From Cellulosimicrobium sp. ES-005 (GTDB lineage: Bacteria; Actinomycetota; Actinomycetes; Actinomycetales; Cellulomonadaceae): DNA of 64,000 nucleotides. Under the pieces are notes generated by a model. The model had not been told where the DNA came from. It was given only the letters and a program-made list of their open reading frames with translations, and did no database searches. The position numbers and the translations under genes were made by a program. The stretch lies in contig NZ_CP159290.1 in NCBI RefSeq assembly GCF_040448685.1, positions 1,054,001-1,118,000 of the forward strand. The letters run 5' to 3'. Below are positions 17,318-26,723 of this stretch, piece after piece. Each line of letters starts with the position of its first letter. Position 1 is the stretch's first letter.

Positions 17318-18699
17318 CCACCTCGACGATCCCGACAGCACACCCTCCCGTCCGCGCCCCGCGGCGGCCCGTCGCGCGCATCGCGCTCGCCGCGCTGCTC
17401 GCCCTCGTCGTGACCACGTCCGCGACCGTCGTCGGCACGGTCGTCGGTGCCGCTCCCGCGCACGCGGCGGCGCGCGTGACCGTGACGAACGACCAGGGCC
17501 GCGCGGAGGCTGATGCGACGTACGCGACGACGCTCACGCTCAGCGGCTCCGGGTTCCAGTCGATCCAGGGGGCGTTCGGCGGCGTGTACGTGTTCTTCGG
17601 CTGGGTGTCCGACCCCGCGGGCGGGTCGTGGGCACCGAGCCGCGGCGGCAGCACCGGCGCGGACTACCGGTACGTGCCCGACTCGGAGCAGGCCGACAAC
17701 CAGGGCTTCCAGAAGTTCGTCGCCTTCCCGGGCTCGGACACGGAGTACGCCGCGAACGGCGGCGTGGTCGCCGCGGACGGGACGTGGTCGACGCGGCTCG
17801 TGGTCCCGGGCCCGACGTTCCAGGCGCTCGACCGCGGCGGGAACGCCGTGACCGTCGACTGCCGCGAGGTGCAGTGCGGGGTCATCACGATCGGCGCGCA
17901 CGGCGTGCCGAACGCCAACAACGAGACGTTCACGCCGGTCGCGTTCACCGACGCCCAGGCGGGAGGCGGCACCGCCGCCGGCACGACGCCGGGCGCAGCG
18001 GACCAGGGCACGGTGGCGCAGGGCGAGACCGGCGATGCCACGCCACCGCCCGCACCCGCGGCCGCGGCCGGCACGGCGACGATCGGCGTCGACCAGGCGA
18101 CCGCCGTCGCGGGCCGCGCGCTGAGCTTCGTGGCGCAGGGCTTCCAGCCGGGGGAGCAGGTCGTGGGGGTCCTGGACGACGGCGTGCTCGCCATCGGGCC
18201 GCTCACGGCCGGGAACCAGGGCGAGGTCGCGGGCCTGCTCGAGCTGCCCGCGGACCTACGGGTCGGGACGCACGTCCTCCGCCTGACGGGTGCCGGGTCG
18301 GGCCTCGCGCCCGAGGTCGAGATCACGGTCCGCAAGGACCCCGCCGCGGTGGCCGCGGAGGAGGCCGCGGCCGAGGCCGCCGCGAGCGCCGGGCAGGGGT
18401 ACTCGCCGGCCGAGATCGCCGTCGGCGTGGCGGCGCTCGTCCTGCTCCTCGTGCTCGTCTCGTCGTTCGTCTCCGCACGTCGGCGGCGCCGCGCGGCGCG
18501 CCCGGGCGCGGCAGCGTCCGGCGAGGCCGAGGCCGCGCAGGAGGCGACGGCGGACGTCGGACCCGGGGGCGGGGCGGTGGCACCACCGGTCCCGGCCTTC
18601 CACGGCGGCCCGCGCGTCGACGCTCGCGACGACGCGCCGACCCAGAGCCTGCCGCCCGTGGTCGTCCCGCAGGGTGAGCCCGTGGGACGGCACGCATGA
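17314..18699 (+). CDS. Membrane-anchored secreted protein of the haem island
   Basis: A 461-residue exported protein of unknown precise role, coupled to hmuV. After a signal peptide ending near AHAA comes a beta-rich domain that starts VTVTNDQG and ends with a Cys pair (DCREVQCGVITIGAHG). The phrase VITIGAHG...ETFTPV recalls the fold ending seen in neocarzinostatin-like or Ig-like domains. A second Ig-like domain (about residues 248-345, ATIGVDQATAVAGRALSF onward) is followed by an EAAAEAAA stretch, one membrane helix (VAALVLLLVLVSSFVSA) and a basic, then acidic cytoplasmic tail. It lacks a clear HtaA domain. Position suggests a cell-surface accessory in haem capture or relay; this is inference. 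Confidence 0.8.
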   Translation: MTTSTIPTAHPPVRAPRRPVARIALAALLALVVTTSATVVGTVVGAAPAHAAARVTVTNDQGRAEADATYATTLTLSGSGFQSIQGAFGGVYVFFGWVSDPAGGSWAPSRGGSTGADYRYVPDSEQADNQGFQKFVAFPGSDTEYAANGGVVAADGTWSTRLVVPGPTFQALDRGGNAVTVDCREVQCGVITIGAHGVPNANNETFTPVAFTDAQAGGGTAAGTTPGAADQGTVAQGETGDATPPPAPAAAAGTATIGVDQATAVAGRALSFVAQGFQPGEQVVGVLDDGVLAIGPLTAGNQGEVAGLLELPADLRVGTHVLRLTGAGSGLAPEVEITVRKDPAAVAAEEAAAEAAASAGQGYSPAEIAVGVAALVLLLVLVSSFVSARRRRRAARPGAAASGEAEAAQEATADVGPGGGAVAPPVPAFHGGPRVDARDDAPTQSLPPVVVPQGEPVGRHA

Positions 18700-20081
18700 G
18701 CGCCGGGACGCGCGCGCGGCGCTGGGTCGCCCGGGTCGCGGCGCTCGCGGGGATCGGGCTGGTGGCGCTCGCGGGCACGGTCGGGCCCGGGGCGGCCGCC
18801 GCGACCGCGACGGGTGGGAGCCTCGGTACGGGGCTGGGCATCGACGACGACGGCCGACCGGACTCGGCGGGGCTGCCGGTGACGGTGACGGTCCCGACGC
18901 TGGACGCCGCCGGCGGGCCGTTCACCGTGTCCGACGCCCAGCTCCGGTGGGGCCTCAACCACGAGGCGGGCAGCGCCGCGTTCTTCGGTGGCTGCAACTT
19001 CCTCATGGCGGGCGTGCCCGGGAGAGACGGCGACACGCACGGCGGCACGGTCTGGACCGAGGCCCACGGCTTCTACCGCGCGAGCGAGGGCGACGTCCGC
19101 GTCGTGCGCACCGACGCGTCCGGCGTGGAGCGCACCGCGAGCTTCGCGACGCGGTGCCAGGCGCCCGACGGGCAGCAGGTGTCGCTCGCGAACAACCTCA
19201 GCACGGGCGGGCAGGTCGTCGTCGACGGCGGCGTCGGGACCGTGGACCCCGAGGCCGGGACCGCGACGATCCGGTGGAAGGGCACCTTCACGACCGTCTT
19301 CTACGGCGGCCTGACCTACTGGTGGGCCAGCGATCCCGTGCTCACCGTCCGGGCCGACGGCACGGGCGAGCTCACCGCGACCGCGGGCGGGTTCGGCACG
19401 TCCATGGAGGACATGACCCGGTGGGAGCGGCTGCCCGCGACGCAGGTCGTGCTCGCGGACCTCGAGAAGGTCCTGCTGGGCGACCGCGCCGGCTTCCGCG
19501 CCGTGCCGCGCTACCTCGGCGTCACGACGGCCGCGACCGGCCTCACCGTGCGGCAGGCGGCACGGACGAGCGACAACGCCGCCCACTGGGGGGCCTTCCC
19601 CACGAGCTTCGTGCAGTTCCAGGTGCGGACCGGGCAGGCCGCGTACTGGTACACGTCGGGCGGCCAGCGCGACTGGGCGAAGGTCGCGGCGCCGCTGTAC
19701 GTGAGCTACGACGCCGACGCGCCCGTCCCGCAGGAGCCGGGCGGCGGGGCGACGCCGCCGGTGGGGACGGTGTCCAACCCCGTGCTCACGCCCCCCGGCG
19801 TCCGCACCGGGCCCGGCGCGGGGACCGGGAGCGGCTCGTCCGTCCCCCGGGCGCCGTCGTCGCTCGGACCGCCGACGGACACGGCCGCGCCCGTCGCGTT
19901 CCTCGCGAGCCCCGCCGCCACGATCGGCGCAACGCGCACCGGGCTCGTGCCTGAGCTCGCGGACGCCCTGCGCGACCCGTCGCAACGGCTCGCGCTCATG
20001 ACCACCGGGCTGCTGCTCGCCTCCGCGGGCACTGTCGTCGGGTTCCGGAAGGGCTGGCTCGTCCTGCCCTTCCGGGGATAG
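18696..20081 (+). CDS. HtaA-like haem-binding surface protein
   Basis: A 461-residue exported protein with a signal peptide, one HtaA-like domain and a C-terminal membrane helix (LALMTTGLLLASAGTVVGF) with a very short tail. The domain begins LRWGLNHEAGSAAFFGG, close to the W-G-(V/L)-N/K start of corynebacterial HtaA domains. It ends with YYGG/YWWASDPVLTVRADGT-type strands (actual: FYGGLTYWWASDP). HtaA proteins bind haem or haemoglobin through Tyr and His and pass haem to HmuT. I cannot assign the ligands without an alignment. Cys residues in GGCNF and TRCQA may form a disulfide. The start overlaps the previous stop by 4 bases. Confidence 0.82.
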   Translation: MSAGTRARRWVARVAALAGIGLVALAGTVGPGAAAATATGGSLGTGLGIDDDGRPDSAGLPVTVTVPTLDAAGGPFTVSDAQLRWGLNHEAGSAAFFGGCNFLMAGVPGRDGDTHGGTVWTEAHGFYRASEGDVRVVRTDASGVERTASFATRCQAPDGQQVSLANNLSTGGQVVVDGGVGTVDPEAGTATIRWKGTFTTVFYGGLTYWWASDPVLTVRADGTGELTATAGGFGTSMEDMTRWERLPATQVVLADLEKVLLGDRAGFRAVPRYLGVTTAATGLTVRQAARTSDNAAHWGAFPTSFVQFQVRTGQAAYWYTSGGQRDWAKVAAPLYVSYDADAPVPQEPGGGATPPVGTVSNPVLTPPGVRTGPGAGTGSGSSVPRAPSSLGPPTDTAAPVAFLASPAATIGATRTGLVPELADALRDPSQRLALMTTGLLLASAGTVVGFRKGWLVLPFRG

Positions 20082-20085
20082 AGGT

Positions 20086-20135
20086 CCGCCCCGCCGTCGG
20101 ACCCGGGCTGGCACCCGGACCCGACGGCAGGGCGG
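20086..20135 (+). terminator. Long hairpin between the two HtaA-like genes
   Basis: Outer arms CCGCCC and GGGCGG, then GCCGTCGG and CCGACGGC, then CCGGG and CCCGG, with small mismatches, form a 50-base hairpin starting 5 bases after the stop codon. It may terminate part of the transcripts or stabilise the upstream mRNA, giving different levels of the later genes. Confidence 0.6.
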
Positions 20136-20245
20136 TCGCGCCGGCTCGTCCGGCATCGCGCGCGCGGGCAGCGCGCGCACCCACCACTCACGAGAGCACC
20201 ACTCACGGAGCACAGGAGCCGGCACGGCCGGCACGAGAGGACATC

Positions 20246-21628
20246 ATGCACACGCACAGACATCGGACGCGACCCACGCACCGGCTGGTCGCCGGCGCCG
20301 CCGTCGCCGCGATCGGCCTCGGCACGGTCTGGGTCGCCGCGCCCGCCCAGGCGGCCGAGCAGACCGTCGAGGGGGCCTCCTTCGTGTGGGGCCTCAACGG
20401 CTACGCGCAGAAGGGCATCTTCGGCCCCTGGTCGTACAAGAACCTCACGGGCGACGCCGCCCAGCTCGTCGGGAGCGTCTCCGGCGGGACGCAGTCCGAG
20501 TACGTCGTCGACCCGGTCCCGGCCACGTCGTTCCCGGCCGAGCACGCGGGCAAGACCCCCAACGCGGTCAAGTTCACCGAGGGCTCCGGCACGTACGACG
20601 CGGACACGCACGAGCTCGCTCTCGCGTGGTCCGGCAGCTACACGGTCAACGCCTACCCGGCCCAGTTCGGCGCTCCCGACGAGATCTACGCGAACCCGCA
20701 GCTCGTCGTCGAGGCGGACGGCTCCGGCTCGTTCAGCGCGGAGTTCACGCTCGGCGCAGGCATCGACATGTCCGGCAACCCCGTCGACGAGCAGAGCTAC
20801 GGACGCCTCGACCTCGTGACGTTCTCCCCGGGCTCGGTCGATGTCGTCGACGCCGACACGGTCCGCATCACGCCCGACTTCCAGGGCATCGAGGTCGACC
20901 CCGCCGACAGCTCGCCGCAGACGCGCAACTGCGTCGCGTCGGGCACCGCGACGGGCTGGTGGGGCTCGTGGGCGCCCGAGTTCGTCAACACGCTGCCGGG
21001 CAGCGTCCGCCCGCACTTCTACTCGACCGGCTGCGGCGGCATGCAGGACCTCAAGCCGGCCCTGCCGATCGACGTCACCTACGCGGTCGACGCCGGCCCC
21101 GTCGACCCGGGTGGTCCGGGTGAGCCCGAGGAGCCCGGCGAGGGCGACGTGCCGATCGACGTGACCGTGCCCGAGGTCGAGGAGCCCGAGGAGCCGGGCG
21201 AGTTCGTCTGGACGATCGAGGGCGGCACCCCGGCCGTGAGCCTCGGCACCGCGACCGTGCGCGACGGCTCGTTCGTCGCGAGCGGCGTGCTGCCGAAGGT
21301 GACGATCACCGACACGCGCGCGGGCCAGCCTGCGTGGGCGATCAACGGGTCCGTGAGCGACTTCGCGTCGGGCAGCAAGACGTTCTCCGGCAAGTACCTC
21401 GGCTGGGGCCCGGCGCTCGCCGGGGACAACACGGTGGGCGCGGGCAACGGCCGCGTCGTCGTCGCGGGCGAGGGCGAGGGCCTCAAGGCGTCCTCCACGC
21501 TCGCGTCGGCTCCTGCCGGCCACCCGAAGGGCTCGGTCCAGGCCGAGGCCGCGATCGACCTGCGCCTGCCGCTCGACACGGGGGCCGGGGACTACACCGG
21601 CATCCTGACCCTCACCGCGGTGGGCTGA
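20246..21628 (+). CDS. Secreted HtaA-like protein with a C-terminal WxL-like domain
   Basis: A 460-residue secreted protein with a signal peptide (cleavage near AQAA, about residue 37) and no membrane anchor or sortase motif. Residues about 40-280 form an HtaA-like domain, starting FVWGLNGYAQKGIF and containing NAYPAQFGAPDEIYANPQL. Cys229 and Cys263 could pair. An acidic Pro/Glu linker (about 283-318) follows. The last 140 residues contain TITDTRAGQPAWAINGSVSDF and end GAGDYTGILTLTAVG, which recalls WxL wall-binding domains (W-x-L then YT..LTWTL near the end), although the second Trp is replaced. The next gene encodes a DUF916-like protein, the usual WxL partner. A good ribosome site (AGAGGA) precedes ATG 20246. 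Confidence 0.8.
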   Translation: MHTHRHRTRPTHRLVAGAAVAAIGLGTVWVAAPAQAAEQTVEGASFVWGLNGYAQKGIFGPWSYKNLTGDAAQLVGSVSGGTQSEYVVDPVPATSFPAEHAGKTPNAVKFTEGSGTYDADTHELALAWSGSYTVNAYPAQFGAPDEIYANPQLVVEADGSGSFSAEFTLGAGIDMSGNPVDEQSYGRLDLVTFSPGSVDVVDADTVRITPDFQGIEVDPADSSPQTRNCVASGTATGWWGSWAPEFVNTLPGSVRPHFYSTGCGGMQDLKPALPIDVTYAVDAGPVDPGGPGEPEEPGEGDVPIDVTVPEVEEPEEPGEFVWTIEGGTPAVSLGTATVRDGSFVASGVLPKVTITDTRAGQPAWAINGSVSDFASGSKTFSGKYLGWGPALAGDNTVGAGNGRVVVAGEGEGLKASSTLASAPAGHPKGSVQAEAAIDLRLPLDTGAGDYTGILTLTAVG

Positions 21629-21636
21629 CCGGACCG

Positions 21637-22917
21637 ATGAACCGAGACGCCGCCGCCCCCGTCCGTACGCACCGCCCCGCACGGGGCGCGGCGGCGCTCG
21701 TCGGTGCGCTCGCCGCCCTGCTCGCGCTCGTCCCTGCCGGGGCGGCGCGGGCGGGGGGCGAGGTGCCCACGGTGCCCGTGGCGCCCGTGGTCTCCGCCCT
21801 CACGGGGGACACCACGGGCGACCTGAGCTGGGGTCTGCTGCCCGCCGACAACGACCACGGCACCGACCGGCCCAACTTCTCCTACGCCGTCGGACGCGGA
21901 GACACGATCTCCGACACCGTCGTCCTGACCAACCACTCCGCGCAGCGCCTCGAGCTGCGCACCTATGCCGCCGACGCGTTCACGACGACGTCAGGGCAGC
22001 TCGACCTGCTCCCCGCCGGGGAGACGTCCACGGACCTCGGGTCGTGGATCGCCCTGGGGGCCGGCACGGTCACGGTCGACCCTGGCCAGTCCCTCGACGT
22101 CCCGTTCACGATCACCGTGCCCGACGACGCCTCGCCCGGCGACCACTCCGCCGGGGTCATCACCTCCCTCGTCCAGCAGGCGTCCGCGTCCACCGTCGCG
22201 CTCGACCGGCGTCTGGCGCTGCGCGTGCACGCGCGCGTCGAGGGTGCCCTGGCCCCGACGGTCGAGGTGAGCGACGTGGAGGTGGTCCACCACGACGTCG
22301 CGAACCCTTTCGGCACGTCGTCAGCGACCGTGCGGTACACCCTGACCAACACGGGGAACGCGCGCGTCGTGCCGGCCGAGTCCGTCACCGTGACCGGGCC
22401 GTTCGGCTGGGCGACCATCACCGGGGGTGACGGTGAGCTGCCGGAGCTGCTCCCCGGCTCGGCGCTCGAGCGCGAGGTCGCCGTGACCGGGGTGCGACCC
22501 CTGGGCCGCGCCGACGCCTCGGTGGCCGTCACCGCCACAGCCGTCGGGATCGGCGGGGGAGCGACGGCGAGCGACGACGGCGGCGCGCAGACCTGGGCGG
22601 TCCCGTGGGCCGCTCTCGCGCTCGTCAGTCTGGTGCTGCTCGTCGCGCTGCGCGGCCCGGCGCTCGTCGCCGCGCTCCGTCGTCGTCGGGCCGCGAGGGC
22701 CGCCGCGGGAGGCGGCCGGGCGGCCGGCCCCGCGACCTCGACCTCGGGCGCGGTCCCGGAGAGCTCGGCGGCGGACCCCGCCCCGGAGGCGGGTGCCGCC
22801 GCGCCGGACCCGTCCGCGCTGACCACCGACCAGCTCGAGGAAGCCCTGGAACGCGCCCGCGCCGAGGGCCGCGCGCAGACGCTCGCGGAGCGCGGCGGCC
22901 GCGAACCGGAGGCCTGA
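21637..22917 (+). CDS. DUF916/WxL-interacting-like membrane protein
   Basis: A 426-residue exported protein. A signal peptide is followed by two beta-sandwich regions. The first (about 55-190) has LSWGLLPADN, RGDTISDTVVLTNHS, YAADAFTTTSGQLDLL and PGDHSAGVITSL, matching the pattern of the DUF916 (WxL-interacting, peptidoglycan-binding) domain known from Firmicutes. A second Ig-like domain leads to a membrane helix (PWAALALVSLVLLVALRG), a basic stop-transfer segment and a cytoplasmic tail ending in a helical DQLEEALERARAEG segment. The ATG follows the HtaA-WxL-like gene by 8 bases, so the pair is cotranscribed. It probably anchors that secreted protein at the wall. Assignment rests on motif shape. 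Confidence 0.78.
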   Translation: MNRDAAAPVRTHRPARGAAALVGALAALLALVPAGAARAGGEVPTVPVAPVVSALTGDTTGDLSWGLLPADNDHGTDRPNFSYAVGRGDTISDTVVLTNHSAQRLELRTYAADAFTTTSGQLDLLPAGETSTDLGSWIALGAGTVTVDPGQSLDVPFTITVPDDASPGDHSAGVITSLVQQASASTVALDRRLALRVHARVEGALAPTVEVSDVEVVHHDVANPFGTSSATVRYTLTNTGNARVVPAESVTVTGPFGWATITGGDGELPELLPGSALEREVAVTGVRPLGRADASVAVTATAVGIGGGATASDDGGAQTWAVPWAALALVSLVLLVALRGPALVAALRRRRAARAAAGGGRAAGPATSTSGAVPESSAADPAPEAGAAAPDPSALTTDQLEEALERARAEGRAQTLAERGGREPEA

Positions 22918-22972
22918 CTCCCGCGGTGGTCCGACACGTGGTCGGGCGGCGCCGTCGCGAGGGGTGGACACG

Positions 22973-22978
22973 TATCCT
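22973..22978 (+). promoter_or_regulatory. Likely -10 of the hom-thrC-thrB operon
   Basis: TATCCT lies about 115 bases before the hom start in the gap after the haem island. No clear -35 is visible. Its position implies a leader of roughly 110 bases. Confidence 0.4.
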
Positions 22979-23092
22979 GTCGCTGCCGCTCCCACGCCCG
23001 ACCCGTCGCCCCGCGCGACGGCGCGGCACCGGTCACCCGTGACCGGTCCCGGGCCCGGGAGCTCGCCCGCCCGTCCCCGAGGAAGGTCCGTC

Positions 23093-24433
23093 GTGCCCCC
23101 TGCCGCCGAGTCCCACCCGCCCCTGCGCGTCGCCCTGCTGGGGTGCGGCGTCGTCGGCACCCAGGTCGCGCGGCTGCTGACGGAGCAGGCGGACGACCTC
23201 GCCTCGCGCGTGGGCGCCCGCCTCGAGCTCGTCGGGATCGCGGTACGGAACGCGGCCGCGCCGCGCGCCGCGTCGGTCGACCGCTCGCTCCTGACCGAGG
23301 ACGCGGAGGATCTCGTCGCGCGCGCCGACATCGTCGTCGAGGTCATGGGCGGCATCGAGCCCGCCCGGTCGCTCCTGCTGCGCGCGATCGACGCCGGCGC
23401 CGCCGTCGTCACGGCGAACAAGGCGCTGCTCGCCGAGGACGGGCCGACGCTCTACAAGGCCGCCGACGCGGCCGGCGTCGACATCTACTTCGAGGCCGCC
23501 GTCGCGGGCGCGATCCCCATCGTGCGCCCGGTGCGCGAGTCGCTCGCGGGCGACCGCGTGCGCCGCGTGCTCGGCATCGTCAACGGGACCACGAACTACG
23601 TCCTCGACCAGATGGCCACCACGGGCATGGACCTCGAGGAGGCCGTCAAGGAGGCGCAGGACCTCGGCTACGCGGAGGCGGACCCGACGGCCGACGTCGA
23701 GGGCTACGACGCCGCGGCCAAGGCCGCGATCCTCGCGAGCCTCGCCTTCCACACCCGCGTCTCCCTCGACGACGTCGCGCGCGAGGGCATCATGTCCGTC
23801 ACCGCCGACGACGTCGCGTGGGCGGCGCAGACCGGCCACGTCATCAAGCTCCTCGCCATCGCGGAGCGGCGCGAGGGCGCCTCGGTGGGCGCGTCGGCCG
23901 GCGTCTCGGTGCGCGTGCACCCGGCGCTCGTGCCGACGTCGCACCCCCTCGCGAACGTCCGCGGGTCGTTCAACGCGGTGTTCGTCGAGGCGGAGTCCGC
24001 GGGCGAGCTCATGTTCTACGGGCGGGGCGCCGGCGGCGCGCCCACGGCGTCGGCGGTCCTGGGCGACGTGGTCTCGGCCGCGCGCCACCGCGTGCTCGGG
24101 GGCAAGGGCCCGCAGGAGTCCACCTACGCCGAGCTCGCGATCCTCCCGGCGAGCGCGGCCGTGACCCGCTACCAGGTGCGCCTCGACGTCGACGACCGCC
24201 CGGGCGTGCTCGCGCAGGTCGCGCACGCGCTCGCCGAGCACGACGTCTCCATCGAGGCCGTCCGCCAGCCCGCGGCACCGGGCGGTGCGGGCGTCGCGGA
24301 GCCCGGGGTCGCCGAGCTCCTCATCACCACGCACGCGGCGCCGGAGTCGGCGCTGTCCGCGACCGTCGCGGCGGTCGCCGAGCTCGAGCCCGTCCGCACG
24401 ATCACGTCCGTCCTGAGAGTCGAGGGAGCCTGA
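23093..24433 (+). CDS. hom: Homoserine dehydrogenase
   Basis: NAD(P)H-dependent enzyme of 446 residues that reduces aspartate semialdehyde to homoserine for threonine and methionine. The N-terminal Rossmann motif is [20 protein letters not shown] and [10 protein letters not shown] with [20 protein letters not shown] are the catalytic-domain signatures. A C-terminal ACT domain ([20 protein letters not shown]) suggests feedback control by threonine. GTG at 23093 has a GAGGAAGG ribosome site 7 bases upstream; a longer frame upstream is Pro-rich and unlikely to be translated. It is followed by thrC with a TGATG overlap. Confidence 0.97.
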   Translation: MPPAAESHPPLRVALLGCGVVGTQVARLLTEQADDLASRVGARLELVGIAVRNAAAPRAASVDRSLLTEDAEDLVARADIVVEVMGGIEPARSLLLRAIDAGAAVVTANKALLAEDGPTLYKAADAAGVDIYFEAAVAGAIPIVRPVRESLAGDRVRRVLGIVNGTTNYVLDQMATTGMDLEEAVKEAQDLGYAEADPTADVEGYDAAAKAAILASLAFHTRVSLDDVAREGIMSVTADDVAWAAQTGHVIKLLAIAERREGASVGASAGVSVRVHPALVPTSHPLANVRGSFNAVFVEAESAGELMFYGRGAGGAPTASAVLGDVVSAARHRVLGGKGPQESTYAELAILPASAAVTRYQVRLDVDDRPGVLAQVAHALAEHDVSIEAVRQPAAPGGAGVAEPGVAELLITTHAAPESALSATVAAVAELEPVRTITSVLRVEGA

Positions 24434-25536
24434 TGGCCCACCAGTGGAGAGGCATCATCTCCGAGTACCGCGACCGTCTGCCGGCGCACGTCGCCGAGCG
24501 GATCGTCACGCTCGGCGAGGGCGGCACGCCGCTCGTCGAGGCCCCGGCGCTCTCGGAGCGCACCGGCGCGCAGGTCTTCGTCAAGGTCGAGGGCATGAAC
24601 CCCACGGGGTCCTTCAAGGACCGCGGCATGACGACGGCGATCTCCGCGGCCGCGGGCCGCGGCGCGCAGGCGGTCGTGTGCGCGTCCACGGGCAACACGT
24701 CGGCGTCGGCCGCCGCGTACGCCGTGCGCGCCGGGATGACGTGCGCCGTGCTCGTCCCGGACGGCAAGATCGCCATGGGCAAGCTGAGCCAGGCGATCGC
24801 GCACGGCGCGCGCCTGCTCCAGGTCGACGGCAACTTCGACGACTGCCTCGTCGCCGCGCGCAAGCTCGCCGACTCCTACCCGGTCGAGCTCGTCAACTCG
24901 GTGAACCCCGACCGGATCGAGGGCCAGAAGACCGGCGCGTTCGAGATCGTCGACGCGCTGGGCGACGCGCCCGACATCCACGCGCTGCCCGTCGGCAACG
25001 CGGGGAACATCACCGCGTACTGGAAGGGCTTCCGCGAGTACGCGGGCCAGGGCGCGCCGGGTCACGCGGGCGAGGGGCTGCCGGCCGTGTCCACGCACGT
25101 CCCGCAGATGTGGGGCTTCCAGGCCGCGGGCGCCGCGCCGATCGTCGCGGGCCACCCGATCACCGAGCCGGAGACGATCGCGACCGCGATCCGCATCGGC
25201 AACCCCGCGTCGTGGGAGCTCGCCGAGGCGGTGCGCGACGAGTCGGGCGGCGTCATCGAGGCCGTCACGGACGAGCAGATCCTCGCGGCCCACCGGGTCC
25301 TGTCGAGCGAGGTCGGCGTGTTCGTCGAGCCCGCGTCGGCGGCCGGTGTCGCCGGGATCCTCTCGCGCGCCGAGCGCGGGCTCGTCCCCGCGGGCGCGCG
25401 CATCGTCGTCACGGTCACGGGCCACGGGCTCAAGGACCCGCAGTGGGCGCTGCGCACGCTCGACGGGAGCGAGGTCACCCCGACGCGCGTGAGCGCCGAC
25501 GTCGTGTCCATCGCCGACGCCCTCGGGCTCGACTGA
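24433..25536 (+). CDS. thrC: Threonine synthase
   Basis: PLP enzyme of 367 residues that converts O-phosphohomoserine to threonine, the final step of the pathway. The PLP lysine lies in [26 protein letters not shown] is the phosphate-binding and Asn region, and [15 protein letters not shown] is the glycine-rich cofactor loop. Length fits the short bacterial ThrC type. ATG shares one base with the hom stop, and the same TGATG junction joins it to thrB. Confidence 0.97.
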   Translation: MAHQWRGIISEYRDRLPAHVAERIVTLGEGGTPLVEAPALSERTGAQVFVKVEGMNPTGSFKDRGMTTAISAAAGRGAQAVVCASTGNTSASAAAYAVRAGMTCAVLVPDGKIAMGKLSQAIAHGARLLQVDGNFDDCLVAARKLADSYPVELVNSVNPDRIEGQKTGAFEIVDALGDAPDIHALPVGNAGNITAYWKGFREYAGQGAPGHAGEGLPAVSTHVPQMWGFQAAGAAPIVAGHPITEPETIATAIRIGNPASWELAEAVRDESGGVIEAVTDEQILAAHRVLSSEVGVFVEPASAAGVAGILSRAERGLVPAGARIVVTVTGHGLKDPQWALRTLDGSEVTPTRVSADVVSIADALGLD

Positions 25537-26462
25537 TGCAGCTCGGCGCGGACCACGTGCGGGTGCGCGTCCCGGCGACGAGCGCCAACCTCGGCCCCGG
25601 CTTCGACGCGCTGGGGCTGGCGCTCGCTCTCCACGACGTGCTCGAGGTGCGTGCGCTCGCGAGCGACGACGTGGTCGTCGACGTCGAGGGAGAGGGCGCG
25701 GGGGAGGTGCCCGGCGACGCGTCCCACCTCGTGGTGCGCGCCCTGCGGGCCGCGCTCGACGTCGCGGGCGCGCCGCAGACGGGCCTGCACCTGACCTGCG
25801 TGAACCGCGTCCCGCACGGGCGCGGCCTCGGGTCCTCGGCGGCGGCCGTCGTCGCGGGCATCGTGGCCGCGCGGGCGCTCGTCGCCGACCCGTCGGTGCT
25901 CGACGACGACGTGGCCCTCGACCTCGCGACCGCCATCGAGGGGCACCCGGACAACGCGGCGCCCGCGCTCCTGGGCGGTGCCACCGTGGCGTGGGACGCC
26001 GGGTCTGAGGCGGGCGCCCGCGCGGTGCGGCTCGACGTGCACGCCGAGCTGCGCGCGACCGTGCTCGTGCCCTCGGCGCGGCTCGCGACCAGCCGGGCGC
26101 GGGGCGTGCTCCCGGCCCAGGTGCCGCACGCCGACGCCGCCTTCAACGCCGGGCGCGCCGCGCTCCTCGTCGAGGCGCTCACCCGGCGGCCCGACCTGCT
26201 GCTCGACGCCACGGACGACCGTCTGCACCAGGCGTACCGGGCGGACGTCATGCCGTCGTCGTTCGAGCTCGTCCAGGCGTTGCGCGCCCGCGGCCTCGCG
26301 GCGACCGTCTCGGGAGCCGGCCCGACCGTCCTCGTGCTCTCGGCGGCCGACGGGCTGGAGGAGGTCGCGCGCGTCGCGGACTCCCTCGTCGGGGGGACCG
26401 CCGACTGGGCCGTGCGCCGCCTCGACGTCGACACGCGGGGCGTCGTGGCCGAACGGCTCTGA
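25536..26462 (+). CDS. thrB: Homoserine kinase
   Basis: GHMP-family kinase of 308 residues that phosphorylates homoserine for ThrC. It shows the N-terminal VPATSANLGPGFD motif, the ATP-binding loop PHGRGLGSSAAAVV and the C-terminal VSGAGPTVLVL motif. It ends the hom-thrC-thrB operon, in the same gene order as Mycobacterium thrA-thrC-thrB. Confidence 0.97.
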   Translation: MQLGADHVRVRVPATSANLGPGFDALGLALALHDVLEVRALASDDVVVDVEGEGAGEVPGDASHLVVRALRAALDVAGAPQTGLHLTCVNRVPHGRGLGSSAAAVVAGIVAARALVADPSVLDDDVALDLATAIEGHPDNAAPALLGGATVAWDAGSEAGARAVRLDVHAELRATVLVPSARLATSRARGVLPAQVPHADAAFNAGRAALLVEALTRRPDLLLDATDDRLHQAYRADVMPSSFELVQALRARGLAATVSGAGPTVLVLSAADGLEEVARVADSLVGGTADWAVRRLDVDTRGVVAERL

Positions 26463-26723
26463 CCTCGGTCGCGCCGGTGCTAGGATGATTCCAGCCTTCG
26501 GTCACGCTCTCGCACCAGTACGTCCGCCCGCAGAGCGCGCTCTCATCCACCGGGTGTGCTGCGACCGAGCAGTCCGAGAGAAGGCAATCCAGCCCCGCGT
26601 CAGATGACGTCGTCGTACCACTGACGCGTGGCGACACCTACGCACCGGCCGTCACGGCCGGGCGTCGACCACCCGCGGCCCGCCCTCTGAGCGGCGGGCG
26701 CAAACGAGGGGGAAGGGTCCTTC
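26463..26723 (+). promoter_or_regulatory. rho leader with two hairpins
   Basis: A 261-base gap before rho. TAGGAT at 26481-26486 is a plausible -10, implying a leader of about 230 bases. Two hairpins are clear: CCGGCCG/CGGCCGG (26645-26651 with 26655-26661) and GCCCGCC/GGCGGGC (26678-26684 with 26693-26699). The second ends shortly before the GGGGGAAGG ribosome site. Long leaders used for autoregulated termination are known for rho in other bacteria; that role here is inferred. Confidence 0.45.

Noticed and set aside
22964-23092. N-terminal extension of hom by 43 residues
   Set aside because: The extension is Pro/Arg-rich and unlike the family, and a strong ribosome site precedes GTG 23093.
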